Below are positions 33,203 to 42,876 of a stretch of DNA of 64,000 nucleotides, one piece after another. The notes below the pieces were generated by a model. The model saw nothing but the letters and a program-made list of their open reading frames with translations. It searched no databases and was not told the origin of the DNA. Each line of letters begins with the position of its first letter. Within the stretch, counting starts at the first letter, position 1. A program made the translations under genes and the position numbers. Origin of the DNA: Polytrichum commune (Eukaryota > Streptophyta > Polytrichopsida > Polytrichales > Polytrichaceae); contig OX485803.1 of assembly GCA_950295325.1 (NCBI GenBank), forward strand, positions 69,145,554 through 69,209,553, in the 5' to 3' direction.

Positions 33203-34960
33203 TCATACTGGCGTTTTACAAACTTCAACTAAGCTTTTAAAGTTAGGCTCAAAAGTGAAGGCTAGTGGATTCAAACTATGAAACACTTCCACCCCTTTAT
33301 TTTGTGGTGGAGGAAGTGGCTCCGGGGGGCCACCATGACACATGTCATACACCTTGCCTGTGTGCTCAAGTGTATTGAATATACACAACTTTCCTACTCC
33401 GAACCCTACGCATGCATACTCTGGGTAAATTAGCAAGCCCCGGCCCCCGGTCTTGTTCTCTCTCACCACATTCGTCCATCTGCCAACGCCAGATGCCCTA
33501 TCTGTCCTGTCCAACTTGTCGATCCGGTGCTCCACGGTGTGGCCGGTCTCTCGCTCAGAGAAAAGGTAGACTTGATTATCGCACTCCACTACTTGAGCGA
33601 TCGAAAACGAGTTGGCATGTTCTGGACAGGGTAGAGAAATCCTCCAATCCGACAACCACTTACCTTGCTTCACATCATATGCTAACAAGCCTTTGGCAGA
33701 GCCATCCTCCAGAAATGCCACGCAGTATAAAACCCCATCCACACAAACTCCCGTCTGATATTCGTTCAAGCCGAACTCACACCCAGGAATGTCACCGGTA
33801 ACTTCCCATTTTGATGTGAGCGAGTTGAACACCTCAGTTTTCCTCGACAGATGTCCCTCAGCCATGCCCGAGCTCCCAGCAGCAATTACTAAGTACGAGT
33901 TTGCATTTGGATTCACCAACATGTGCAGGAGCACCGGGTTCCGTGGAAAATTGAGGAGCGGCAAATCTCTACAGGTTTGTGTCATAGGGTTGCACACTAC
34001 AATCCTCTCGCGTTCCAGGGATTTGGAAATGTTTGCGCACACCAGCCCACCTGCCGAAGAGAGCAAGTACTCTTTGAACAGATTTTGACCCGGAGATGGC
34101 AGGCACCTCAGTGTGGGCAGTTGCCTCCATTTCTTCAACACCAAATCAAACCCTGACAACTGAAACTCCCCATCTCTGATATACAAATACAACAGGGATA
34201 GTGAACTGGATTTGGAGATAGAGTACCGAAATGTGTTACTCTCTATTAAATTCCTCAAACTAGCTGACACTACTTTCATTTGAGACAGCTTCTCATACCC
34301 CAGCCCCTTGAGGATGTGTATTTGGAGCTCCTCGGGAAGCGACTCAAAATTACCATAATCCTTATCACTTTCGATCTCCAGTGTGTCTCTGTCACTGATT
34401 GGTGTCCCTTCGTGATTCTTTACGCGGTTCTCTGCATGTTCTTCTTCACAGGTTCCGGATTCTTTTGTCCAATCTCTAGGTGGGGTTGCTGACGTTTCAT
34501 CCATAATTATGTCCGGTGGTGTGCACGGCACTGGCGAATGCAGACGACATGTGTCAACAATGTCACGTGTTGCACTCTGTTTCGACGAATGCAGATCGGC
34601 AACATCCATGTCAATTTCGACATCGTGATCTTCAGAGGCATCTGAGGTGCTGTCGTCTGTAATGTGCACTCTGCAGTCCGTGAGTTGGTTGAGCCTAATA
34701 TTATCATTCCTGAAAGCCTGTGAGCTAGGGAACTCGCAACGAACCCATTTGGCCCAGATATTTTTTACAAAACGGGACAGCCGTGATGCAAGACAGCCAC
34801 CCTCACATTCACTGTCAGTAGTCTCTGCTCTACTGAAAAGTTCGTGTAGCCAGTACAATACCACACCGGTTATGCACTTGTAACACTTATTATATACACG
34901 GGTTAAGAGTCGACCCCGTGGATATTTTTCGATGGTGTACATGAGATACTTCTTAACCAT
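33203..34960 (-). CDS. F-box protein with beta-propeller-like C-terminal domain (gene 2)
   Basis: From the first ATG at 34960 the frame has 585 codons. It is open further upstream, so an extra 5' exon is possible (CACAG acceptor-like site near 35010). Residues about 15-45 form a basic, partly hydrophobic stretch, followed by an acidic linker (residues about 100-200). The F-box is at about 205-245 (SLPEELQIHILKGLGYEKLS). The C-terminal domain carries LSGFDLVLKKWRQLPTL, IVVCNPMTQTCRDLP, AAGSSGMAEG, RKTEVFNSLTSKWEVTGDIP, EYQTGVCVDGVLYC and GKLCIFNTLEHTGKVYD. It is a paralogue of gene 1 with an unrelated N-terminus, which may mean different localisation or partners. The probable role is SCF substrate recognition. 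The decayed copy at 19885-20560 derives from this lineage. Confidence 0.87.
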   Translation of the reverse strand: MVKKYLMYTIEKYPRGRLLTRVYNKCYKCITGVVLYWLHELFSRAETTDSECEGGCLASRLSRFVKNIWAKWVRCEFPSSQAFRNDNIRLNQLTDCRVHITDDSTSDASEDHDVEIDMDVADLHSSKQSATRDIVDTCRLHSPVPCTPPDIIMDETSATPPRDWTKESGTCEEEHAENRVKNHEGTPISDRDTLEIESDKDYGNFESLPEELQIHILKGLGYEKLSQMKVVSASLRNLIESNTFRYSISKSSSLSLLYLYIRDGEFQLSGFDLVLKKWRQLPTLRCLPSPGQNLFKEYLLSSAGGLVCANISKSLERERIVVCNPMTQTCRDLPLLNFPRNPVLLHMLVNPNANSYLVIAAGSSGMAEGHLSRKTEVFNSLTSKWEVTGDIPGCEFGLNEYQTGVCVDGVLYCVAFLEDGSAKGLLAYDVKQGKWLSDWRISLPCPEHANSFSIAQVVECDNQVYLFSERETGHTVEHRIDKLDRTDRASGVGRWTNVVRENKTGGRGLLIYPEYACVGFGVGKLCIFNTLEHTGKVYDMCHGGPPEPLPPPQNKGVEVFHSLNPLAFTFEPNFKSLVEVCKTPV

Positions 34961-36384
34961 GAGTATTGCCCTCGACAACTTGGCTTTGAATATGTCGGGA
35001 AAGATCCTGTGACAAGAAGGTCCTCTGCTGACAAATCACTAACACCAAATCAATTCATACCCTTGCACACACATTCAAAATTAAACCCCACAAATCAATT
35101 ATTCAAGGAAAATTTAAAATCACAATACACTGAAATTTTGAATTTCAAACAAAATTTAGGATGCATAATTAGGGAGAAAAATCCGGATTCAGATGTTGGG
35201 GTCAGTCCCACCTTCTTGAATTCATTCGGAGAAGTCGACATCCTGCCATCTCTTTGTGCCAGATTACCATGATACTGGGATGATTTGAACTGCAAAGTTA
35301 GAATCCAACTGTTATTGGAGATTCATTGAGCTGGCCAGGTTCGCTCTCACTTGATGAGTGAAAGCACTTCCTCTCAAAGGAGTGTTCCCTGATTCTGATA
35401 GTTAATTGCACTTAAAAAGCACACTTTCGTTTGCCAGCCAAGTGGACCCCTCAACAAAATGAAAGTATGCGATAAATTTTCCCAAAGAGCGAGAGTCCGC
35501 AGCCAGCACAATGGTACTGGGGAGTTGAAGTCCGAGGAGGGGGACTTCACCGCCTCTCAAAGGTAGATGGGGCTTAAGCGGCTACTTTTCTTAATCGGAT
35601 CCCTATACTTGATTGGTATCTGGTTCCGGGAGGATCGAATAGCGAACATCATAACAACACAAGTTTGAAATAGATTGGACTACGTTTTCGAATATTAGTA
35701 ACTACTCCACACTCAGTACTGAATACAATTGAGAGGGCCTGTGTATCTAGATAAGAAATCAACAAGCATGCATTTCGAATCCGATAATTTAGTTATCAGG
35801 GTGATTTTCCATCCGACTTATGCAGATGTTGCATTATAGATTTAGATTCGTACAGAAAACGAATTCTACTTCAACTAGCAAAGACATAGCCCCTCGATTC
35901 TTTTAACATACCTGCCGCTTGGTTGTGGAATTCGAGATTTCGGTCTTATTCTGGACCGTCCTCTAGATACACGTTCTCGCAAGTCTTGAACGCACACACT
36001 TGGCTGCGGTCTCCTGGAAGAATGGCGAACTTGAGGGCTGTACATCATCCGGCATCCCTGTGGATACCCAGTGCTCCAGCTGCTTCGACATCTGCCCAGG
36101 GCTAGATCACGAGGATACACTGTCCACATTTTTAGCATAGAGGCACGTACGGATGCAATGTCTGTCTCTCCGTCACTCACAAAATGATTACGGAATGAAA
36201 TTGTCGAAGGCAAAGCAGGAACATTTCAGCTCAATCATCAAACCACTTCAAGAGGTGGAATCGTTGAAGCTCAAATTCTTCTCACCAGTCCATCACCGAA
36301 TAGAAGCGAGAACTCGGGAGCTGCCAACAGAGTCTCTCGCCCTGATACTCAGTAATTGGCACTCCACGGCCACTTTATAAGTTA
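34961..36384. other. Upstream region of F-box gene 2, no further gene recognised
   Basis: Presumed promoter and leader. A minus-strand frame at 35238 begins MSTSPNEFKKVGLTPTSESG and could be a first exon, but no matching donor and phase were established. Another minus frame (35875-36213) has no recognisable family. The GC content rises between 35900 and 36150. Confidence 0.4.
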
Positions 36385-36896
36385 CTTGGGGCCGCCGGAT
36401 TGAGGGCAGGCCCCAACTCTCAAATTTCTGGTCAATAGATAGTACGATGTCATCAAATCGGGCCCCCAAGGGCTTTGTACTGGTCCGAATACTCACTCAT
36501 TCCATGTGGCATTTTAGGTGGCACACTAACGCCAGACTACCGGGTTCTAGTGAAGAAATCGGGATGAGCTTTTCCTCTGTCCAAACTCTCATCTGGAGTC
36601 GGATTGAGCATTATGACGTCATAATAGATTCAAAGGTTCCTATTTAGTCTAGTGGGACCCGTTTTTGATTCATTAATTACAACCCAGGGTAAGTGTCGTG
36701 AAACTTAATTGTTGAGAACACATGACATTGACCATGGTAAACTCCACGAAACTTAACCCTCAAGATGATCGGGCCATAGAATTGGACCTCATTACTTTAC
36801 ATGGGACAAGGCTGGGCCCAAAAATGGTTCATAAAATGGGGCCGGATTGAGGGCTTAAAGGACATGAATCGGGCCAATGCTCGGGGCGGCCCCAAG
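36385..36896. mobile_element. Short element with CTTGGGGCCGCC inverted ends
   Basis: The left end CTTGGGGCCGCCGGATTGAG and the right end GGGGCGGCCCCAAG are inverted over 12 bases. An inner direct repeat (GGGGCCGGATTGAGGGC) occurs near both ends. No frame and no certain target duplication. Confidence 0.5.
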
Positions 36897-36947
36897 CCGT
36901 GTATAAAGCCGCCTAGTTAGACTCTATCACTTATATGGTTGAGACAC

Positions 36948-37058
36948 ATGTCCAAATTTCCCCTTGTCTGGTGGGCATCGGGTCATTTGACAATACGAAC
37001 GGACACTTCATTCACGCCAACCCCTTTAAATAGGGACCGGAGTTATTATTATTATTAT
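36948..37058 (+). mobile_element. 111-bp retroposon with TTA-repeat tail and 12-bp target duplication
   Basis: TGGTTGAGACAC occurs at 36936-36947 and again at 37059-37070, directly flanking a 111-bp insertion that ends in a run of TTA units. A simple-repeat 3' tail plus a perfect target duplication is the mark of SINE-type or truncated LINE insertion. The body shows no clear tRNA boxes. Confidence 0.8.
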
Positions 37059-37070
37059 TGGTTGAGACAC

Positions 37071-37573
37071 TTTTGGAGTGCGGATTGGACCCCACGGAGT
37101 TGGGGCCGCCCATCCAGGGAAGATGGGACAATGTCTCAAAGGGCCACAGCTAGCTAGATGCAGGGCAGGAGCCCCAGCTCCAACTCCGAGGAGGCTGGCT
37201 AGGCCCCAACTAGACCCCCGGTGTGGCCCCCATATGAATATGCCCAAAATCAGCCGAGGACATAAAGTTATCATATAACTTGGACTGCTTCCGATAACTT
37301 AGGTAGCTCTACTAAGACGATTTGACATGAGCGAGCTTGTACCATTCCGATCACTTGGTGTCGTGAAACTACCGCATCTCTAGTACACCGCTTATGGTAT
37401 TTAGTGTCGCATACTATTTGGAGTCACGTTTTGCTATAACGTTTTCATGTAAATCTCATTTTCTACCAACACATGTCACATTGGTTGTCTGCACACTACA
37501 AACCATTAATACCTCTACTTGGTAAAAATGTACAGTAACAATTATAGCAATGTGTAACTCCGAATCGCAAGCT
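37071..37573. other. No gene recognised
   Basis: A GC-richer patch (37080-37260) is followed by AT-rich DNA. Frames of 66-82 codons overlap on both strands without motifs. Confidence 0.4.
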
Positions 37574-38016
37574 ATGATCGAGAACCAGCAGTTAGTTACA
37601 AATGAATTGGTTGGGTTTGAGAAATAACCCGGTTGAAGTTCAAGACTGCATGCAAATTACCAATCAGTTTAGATGAATTTATAGAATATACCCCTAATTT
37701 AATAAAGGAAAACCGAAGGATGTCAAGATGCAATTGGCTGGACTTAAACTTTCATTACAATAAATCAAAATTAAGAATTTTTTTGGATTTTAAAAAAAGG
37801 CCGACAGGTCGCAATTGACCACCTGACAAGTTCTCTGTCAAGTAGAGAGGCGATTTCACAACAGGGATTTGAATCGCCAACCTCTTCCTTGAGATTCGGG
37901 TATCCGTCCACCATCATCCGGTAGTTTAGGATCATCTCGGACCAGACCGACTAGACTTGCAAAACACTAGGATCTCAACTAATTATGCCCAAAAACCTCC
38001 CCGATCGCTGCCATGA
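37574..38016 (+). mobile_element. Mutator-like MITE, copy 3, split by a SINE
   Basis: The left part GATCGAGAACCAGCAGTTAG to GCAATTGGCTGGACTT and the right part GACTTGCAAAACACTAGGA to CTCCCCGATCG align to the uninterrupted copy at 46744-46968. About 205 foreign bases separate them at 37747-37951. Confidence 0.82.
37747..37951 (-). mobile_element. tRNA-derived SINE inserted in a MITE
   Basis: On the minus strand the insertion has an A-box-like GGTGGACGG and, about 35 bases on, a B-box-like CGATTCAAATCCC, the RNA polymerase III promoter spacing of a tRNA-type SINE. It ends in an A-rich tail (AAAATCCAAAAAAATTC). Imperfect duplications TGGACTT/TAGACTT flank it. Confidence 0.65.
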
Positions 38017-38302
38017 CACTAATATAAAGATAGGCAGCAGCAACTTGTTAATTCCGGATCCTCATCAGGTCACTGTAATGAGGTGCAGACACCAGAATCG
38101 AATGGGGGGATGTGTCGGTACAAAATGTACAGACATGTCTGTACTCTATTATTAACAACACGTCTATTATTAAAACCCAAGCCTGACACTCGTGCTGGAG
38201 GAGCAATGGAAAAAGTGTATAAACTCCAAAGAAGAATCATGGCTGGCGGTCCTACCATGCATTAACTTCCTTAGTACCCATGGGCCATGGTCTCCAGCAT
38301 TT

Positions 38303-38369
38303 TATTTTTTATTTTTTATTTTTTTGAGACAGAAGGCCAGGACAGCCAACGCCAAAATAAACGACGGAG
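38303..38369 (-). mobile_element. 67-bp truncated LINE 3' end with 14-bp target duplication
   Basis: GGTCTCCAGCATTT flanks the insertion on both sides (38289-38302 and 38370-38383), perfectly. On the minus strand it reads TTTTGGCGTTGGCTG...GGCCTTCTGTCTC followed by a tail of AAAAAAT units, the same as the 3' end of the full-length LINE at 57112. It is a dead-on-arrival copy of that family. Confidence 0.93.
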
Positions 38370-38442
38370 GGTCTCCAGCATTTGATTGCAGTCAGGAATT
38401 GTGTCTGTACAAATAAGTTAAGTGTTCTTGAAGGTTAGTTGA

Positions 38443-39810
38443 GAGGCGGTTTACACCATAGACCATGAACTCGTCCCACGGAAGATGCCTTACTCCATGC
38501 GGTACCAGTTCATGGTCTACATTTCATGGTACTAGTTCTTAAAATTTTGATTTACAAAGTTGTTGGGCCCCTCATCACTAGGTGTAAACCGAATGTGGAC
38601 CAAGAGGAATGACCATGCGGCAAGAAGTGGATGTGCTGATTTTTTTAATATAAGCTCAAAAAGGGCAATTTTGGGAAAAAAAATGAAGTTTGACCATTTT
38701 GTTGACTTCAATTTGCCTTCACTTGCCTACACATGCCTTCACTTATCTTGTCACTTAGTTTTTTCTTCTTTTCGCCTTAAAATTCAGCAAGTATGGTAGA
38801 AATGAAGGAGAGGAGGAGGAAGCTAGTCGTGCTACTAGGATTGTACATATTTTTGTACATGCTTGTGAAGAATGTTGTGGGCATTCAAACAGTGATTTTG
38901 CAAGGAGAATGGGAAAATTTTGCAATTTTGAGCGTGGTTTACGAAAGCATTGGACGTAGAGAGAGGAACATATGGAGTCAAGAGAGGTATTCTCACAACA
39001 ATCTTTACAAAAAAAAATGAGTGATTCAATTTGTATATGTTCAATGTAATTTACATGTGACATGTACCTTGTGTTGTCACTACACTAACTAGGATATTTA
39101 GTGTTTGATTATATCTAATGTTGTTACCACCCTACCTTGCTCAACATTAAATTTCAATTCTTTGATAATTAATGTTAGAAGATTTCCCATTGCGCTTCTT
39201 TTGACCACCCTGATCTACAGTCACTAAATGACTACAGATTTTTGTTTTTTGTTTTTTGTTTTTCAACTATAGTTCTTAAACATTCTGGGGTGTGTAATAT
39301 ACCGTTGGAAAGATATTTTCAAGACCTTTCCAACGGTATATTACAATCCCCCAAATTCCAAACATTGCAGTTGGTAGACCAAAAAACCAAATCTGCACTT
39401 GAATTCTTGAGTTCTAGATGTCCCGCGTTGTTTGATGAAACACGTGTAAGCCGGTTTAAGGGGTAGGGCAAGGTAGTGCTGGTATGTCTCATGGGCTATA
39501 ATATAATTAAGGTACATAAAAGGTAGATTCATTAAAACATTCTTGAAATGGCATTTCTTTGATTTGGGCCCTTGCCATTTCCTACCATACCACCTCTCTT
39601 GCCTCTCTCACCGCAAAACCCATTGGACCATGTCAGTGCATTTATTAGGCCTTAAAATTTATATTTTGGAGACCTCAACCTCCATGGTCCCTCTGCCATT
39701 TTTTCCTTAGTGTAAACCGAAGTTGTCCCGGGACAACTTCAAGAGCCAATCATCTGCCTTGCCTTGCAGAGCCCTGGTCCAACTTCATGGTCCATAGTGT
39801 AAACCGGCCC
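38443..39810. mobile_element. Harbinger-like element (GGTTTACACCATGGACC family), long copy 1
   Basis: Ends are GAGGCGGTTTACACCATAGA and, inverted, GGGCCGGTTTACACTATGGA. The flanks are TGA and TCA, so the 3-bp duplication is only approximate. It shares inner sequence in reverse order with the copy at 54388-55765, including a second set of inverted repeats (GATATTTAGTGTTTGAT) and a hairpin at 39294-39344. Minus-strand and plus-strand frames inside are short; no transposase. Confidence 0.78.
39294..39344. repeat. Perfect 19-bp-arm hairpin inside the Harbinger-like element
   Basis: GTAATATACCGTTGGAAAG, a 13-base loop (ATATTTTCAAGAC), then the exact reverse complement CTTTCCAACGGTATATTAC. The equivalent hairpin in the copy near 54847-54897 is kept with only a few changes. 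Confidence 0.9.
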
Positions 39811-39853
39811 TCAGGTAGGGGTTAATGAAGAAACATGTACACTCATCAATATA

Positions 39854-40565
39854 AGGTAGAGGGTGCTAAAACCAACACCTATTAACGCCTCCCAATCACC
39901 AACACTCTGTTGCCTTGAAGCGTTCCCCATGGTGTAGGAGTGTATGGGCCCAAGGAGTGACTTTTAGGTGCCATTAGTGACGCCACCTCATAGCGACCTC
40001 CACTACCTCTATGTAGGGCAGGTAACGGGCTCCACTCTATCTCGGGTTGGTTCAAGGTGGGTTCAAGGTGGCTTGCCAATGCCTATTCTAGCCATTTTTA
40101 TACATTGTAGGGGGGAGGGGTTATAGCCATTCTATTCATAAAGTTACGGAGGTAGGCCCACAAAACACAAAGGGGGTTGGTACCCAGGATGCAAGGTGAT
40201 GGTTTTGCAAGCAAACTAGGTGGGATCATGGAGGTGACCATGTGGCTTTGCGTATATTACTAGTTGGTCTTTGATCTAGCTTGGGTATAGTATCCAACTA
40301 TGTTATGTTGGTTTTAGGTAATGAAGGTGGGGGTCCTCATCATATCCAAGGTCGTCATACACGGGGCCTATATATTGGCTTAGGGAAGCTAGTGGTTTTG
40401 ACTTGATATATTCATCAAATATCTAATTGAGGCTAAAAATATATGTTCCTTCTTTATAGCTATGTTTAGAACAAATGTTTATTTAAATATATACTTTTTA
40501 TAGGAACCATGTAGCCATATGTATGTGCAATAGCTTAAAGTGTTGGTTTAAGCACCCTCTACCCT
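39854..40565. mobile_element. TIR element with AGGTAGAGGGTGC ends
   Basis: Left AGGTAGAGGGTGCTAAAACC and, inverted, right GGGTAGAGGGTGCTTAAACC. Flanking TATA/ATATA may be the target duplication. 712 bp without a coding frame. Confidence 0.65.
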
Positions 40566-40831
40566 ATATATGTTGTATTCGGTGTCGTATGGTCCTCCCT
40601 GATCCTTTGTTTGAGTGTAGTGTAACCGGAACGTGTTGTGGGGTTTTTTTAAGTTTTAAGTGTTGACAAGTTTTATCTTTTTGTAATGAAGAATCTTCTC
40701 ATTTTCGTTGTCATTCTATGTGCACGTGTATCTCTTGACTCCTCGCATCATTTGTGTATTCTTCAAATAAAATAAGCCTTAAGAAAAAAAAAACTCCAAT
40801 CATTTTAAAAAGCGCTTAGGACAGAAGGACT
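40566..40831. other. No gene recognised
   Basis: AT-rich spacer with an A-run near 40783-40792. Confidence 0.35.
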
Positions 40832-41222
40832 TCGGGAGACGTTAAAGTCCCCTCCACGAACTTATAGGGGGAGGTAGATTCAGGCAAGGCAACCAAATTT
40901 TTTGGACCCGACCGAAAATTGTTGTCCGCCAGCCCGACTTTGAAAAAACCATTGCCCTTTGCATTCTTGGAGGCCACTTATATCCACAAATCCTATATTG
41001 AGTGCACTTCACCTTCAAGGTCCAAAATCCAAAATATATGTTTACCTTCATTGAGTAAATAAGCAATTGACTGGGATTTCATTTTCAAAGTGAAATTGTC
41101 AATAACGCATGTAATTAACTTGGAAGTCAAAAATATTACAAAATCTTCATTAGCATTGAGGTTGTGATTTTTTTCTTTCTTTGAGGTTATGACCATTGCA
41201 AGAGTCTTTGTCATTCTAAAAT
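40832..41222 (-). mobile_element. Long inverted repeat, left arm, with small open frame
   Basis: About 390 bp matching the reverse complement of 45757-46136: GGGAGACGTTAAA at the outer end, then GACCCGACCGAAAATTGTTG, CACTTCACCTTCAAGG and AACTTGGAAGTCAAAAA. The minus-strand frame 41214-40993 begins MTK and includes NEDFVIFLTSKLIT, MKSQSIAYLL and DLEGEVHSI. No known domain. The arms bracket about 4.5 kb of mixed repeats, so they may be the long terminal inverted repeats of one old element. Confidence 0.7.
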
Positions 41223-41302
41223 ATACTTACTGAATTTAATCATGATTTAATTAATTCTAATGAATTAAATTATGATTAATTCTAGTAAGTATATTTTATC
41301 AT
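41216..41302. repeat. AT-rich near-perfect palindrome of about 85 bp
   Basis: AAAATATACTTACTGAATTT pairs with AATTCTAGTAAGTATATTTT and the inner TAATCATGATTTAATT with AATTAAATTATGATTA, leaving almost no loop. It directly follows the inverted repeat arm; it could be a tiny foldback element or an insertion scar. Confidence 0.75.
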
Positions 41303-41366
41303 TATTTAGGCTTGATTAATATGGTAAGCATGCATTCTGATTTAATTGGTCTCCTAAACCCTAAAA

Positions 41367-41860
41367 CTACACTAAATATTGTATCGAGTGTCACCAATTC
41401 TACTTGTCTTGCTCAATACTAATTGTAAGCCACAGTATAGTGTCACCGACACTAAATGTAACCCTAACAGTACTTGTCATTCCTTCTAAAACAAAACAAA
41501 ACTGGGCATTATCAATTCACAACGTTACAACTGTTGTCACTTACTAAGTGATCTTTCATCTGGATTTCAATTACCCATGACAGTATTTCATTACAGAATT
41601 GTTCGAATGCAAGACATACCGAAATTGGTTTCAAAGATTGTTAGTTAGATGAACTAAAACGTAAGTGGGTATCAAGGGTGGGTCGAACGGGCATTTCAAT
41701 CACGCTGACCTATGGTTAGTGTTTCTTCTCTTCTCTTTCTCTCTTCTCTCTCTCTCTCTCTAAGTGGGTATCACAACACAATACTTATAAACTTATCCAA
41801 AAGAAGTGTCATTCGAGAAGTTACCACATTGACCGTAATTAAATACCATAATTAGTGGAG
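41367..41860 (-). mobile_element. MITE with CTACACTAAATA-type end, copy 3
   Basis: CTACACTAAATATTGTATCG, CTACTTGTCTTGCTCAATAC and GTTGTCACTTACTAAGTGAT match the reverse complement of 16087-16457 and parts of 17818-18120. It is interrupted by a short retroposon at 41675-41760. Confidence 0.72.
41675..41760 (+). mobile_element. 86-bp retroposon with (CT)n tail and 13-bp target duplication
   Basis: TAAGTGGGTATCA occurs at 41662-41674 and 41761-41773 and flanks an insertion absent from the related MITE copies. The insertion starts AGGGTGGGTCGAACGGGC, reminiscent of a B box, and ends in a long CTCTCT run. A 5'-truncated SINE with a pyrimidine tail is the simplest reading. Confidence 0.72.
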
Positions 41861-42577
41861 CAAAGTCCAAAGCCTTGCTTCGACAAATCGCCAAAATCCC
41901 CAAGATTTCCGCATTCATATGGGGCTACCAAACTTTGAGCACGTGCTAATAGATGAGATTGAAAACGTGGTAACGGTTGAACAATCTAAGATCTCGCTGG
42001 ATGAAAGGGATTCAGATTTCTGGTGAGGTTATAAACATGCATGGAGATTACGGGGACGCTATTTTTTTAGAAAGTTCAACTCGATCCTATCCGGACGTAG
42101 TATGAGAAGCACGAGGCGGAGCCAATTCTTGTCTAATAAGTTGGACATTTTGAGAACCTTCTTTGTTGAAAAACGGAGCAACCATGTTTGGGATGCTCTC
42201 CTTGACTTATGGTAGGATCGAATGGCAAAGGATCTGTAAGGCTTTCGAGAGGGCACGTGATGTTGCTTATGATGACCTTCTGAAAGTTTTTGATAAGGTC
42301 TTATTGCCACTATGAATAATTTAGTGGTTTCTTGGAAGTTGGAAGATTAGACCTAGGATGGGTATTATCACACAATGCCCCGTGGGTCCCTACTTGGCTT
42401 TTCTACACGGTGGTTTGTTTATGGTACCTTTTCGCAATTGAATCCATTCAATTTGTAATTACCCCCCCCCCCCCACGAAAAAAAAATTACAATTAACTTC
42501 TTCTAACCTCATCCTTTTCTTTGTCGATGCATTTGATATGGCAGAAAACACGTGTGCACTAACTCTAGTTGGTCTTA
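41861..42577. other. Possible decayed transposon coding DNA; no gene named
   Basis: Plus-strand stretches around 42000-42300 read like protein fragments (for example FERARDVAYDDLLKVFDK), but stops interrupt them and I recognise no family. A C-run lies near 42464-42475. Confidence 0.3.
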
Positions 42578-42873
42578 GGGCTAGTTCACATGGGTCCCAA
42601 GTCCCACTCATGTTAGCAAGTCCCAACATGGAGGCAAAATCCCAGTTTTTGAGCATCAAGAAACCATTAGAATATGGTTAATTATCATTGAAGTTGGATG
42701 TTGATTATTTTGAGCAAAAAGATTTTTAGACTTTGTATTGAGAGTTGGGTCTAGCTTTTTGCTCAACCCAACCCTCAACACGAGTCCCACGCCTCAACTC
42801 TAAAAAGTGTTGACATGTCGGCATCCATGTCATATTTGGGACTTAGGACTTGGGACCCTATGTGAACTAACCC
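42578..42873. mobile_element. Tourist-like MITE (GGGCTAGTTCACATGGG ends), copy 1
   Basis: GGGCTAGTTCACATGGGTCC and, inverted, GGGTTAGTTCACATAGGGTC, flanked by TTA on both sides (42575-42577, 42874-42876). 296 bp; a second copy is at 54010-54292. Confidence 0.85.
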
Positions 42874-42876
42874 TTA

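Noticed and set aside
33412..34088. Plus-strand frames of 99-129 codons
   Set aside because: Antisense shadows of F-box gene 2.
35875..36213. 112-codon minus frame as a gene
   Set aside because: No recognisable motif and no splice-compatible neighbours; left as upstream DNA of F-box gene 2.
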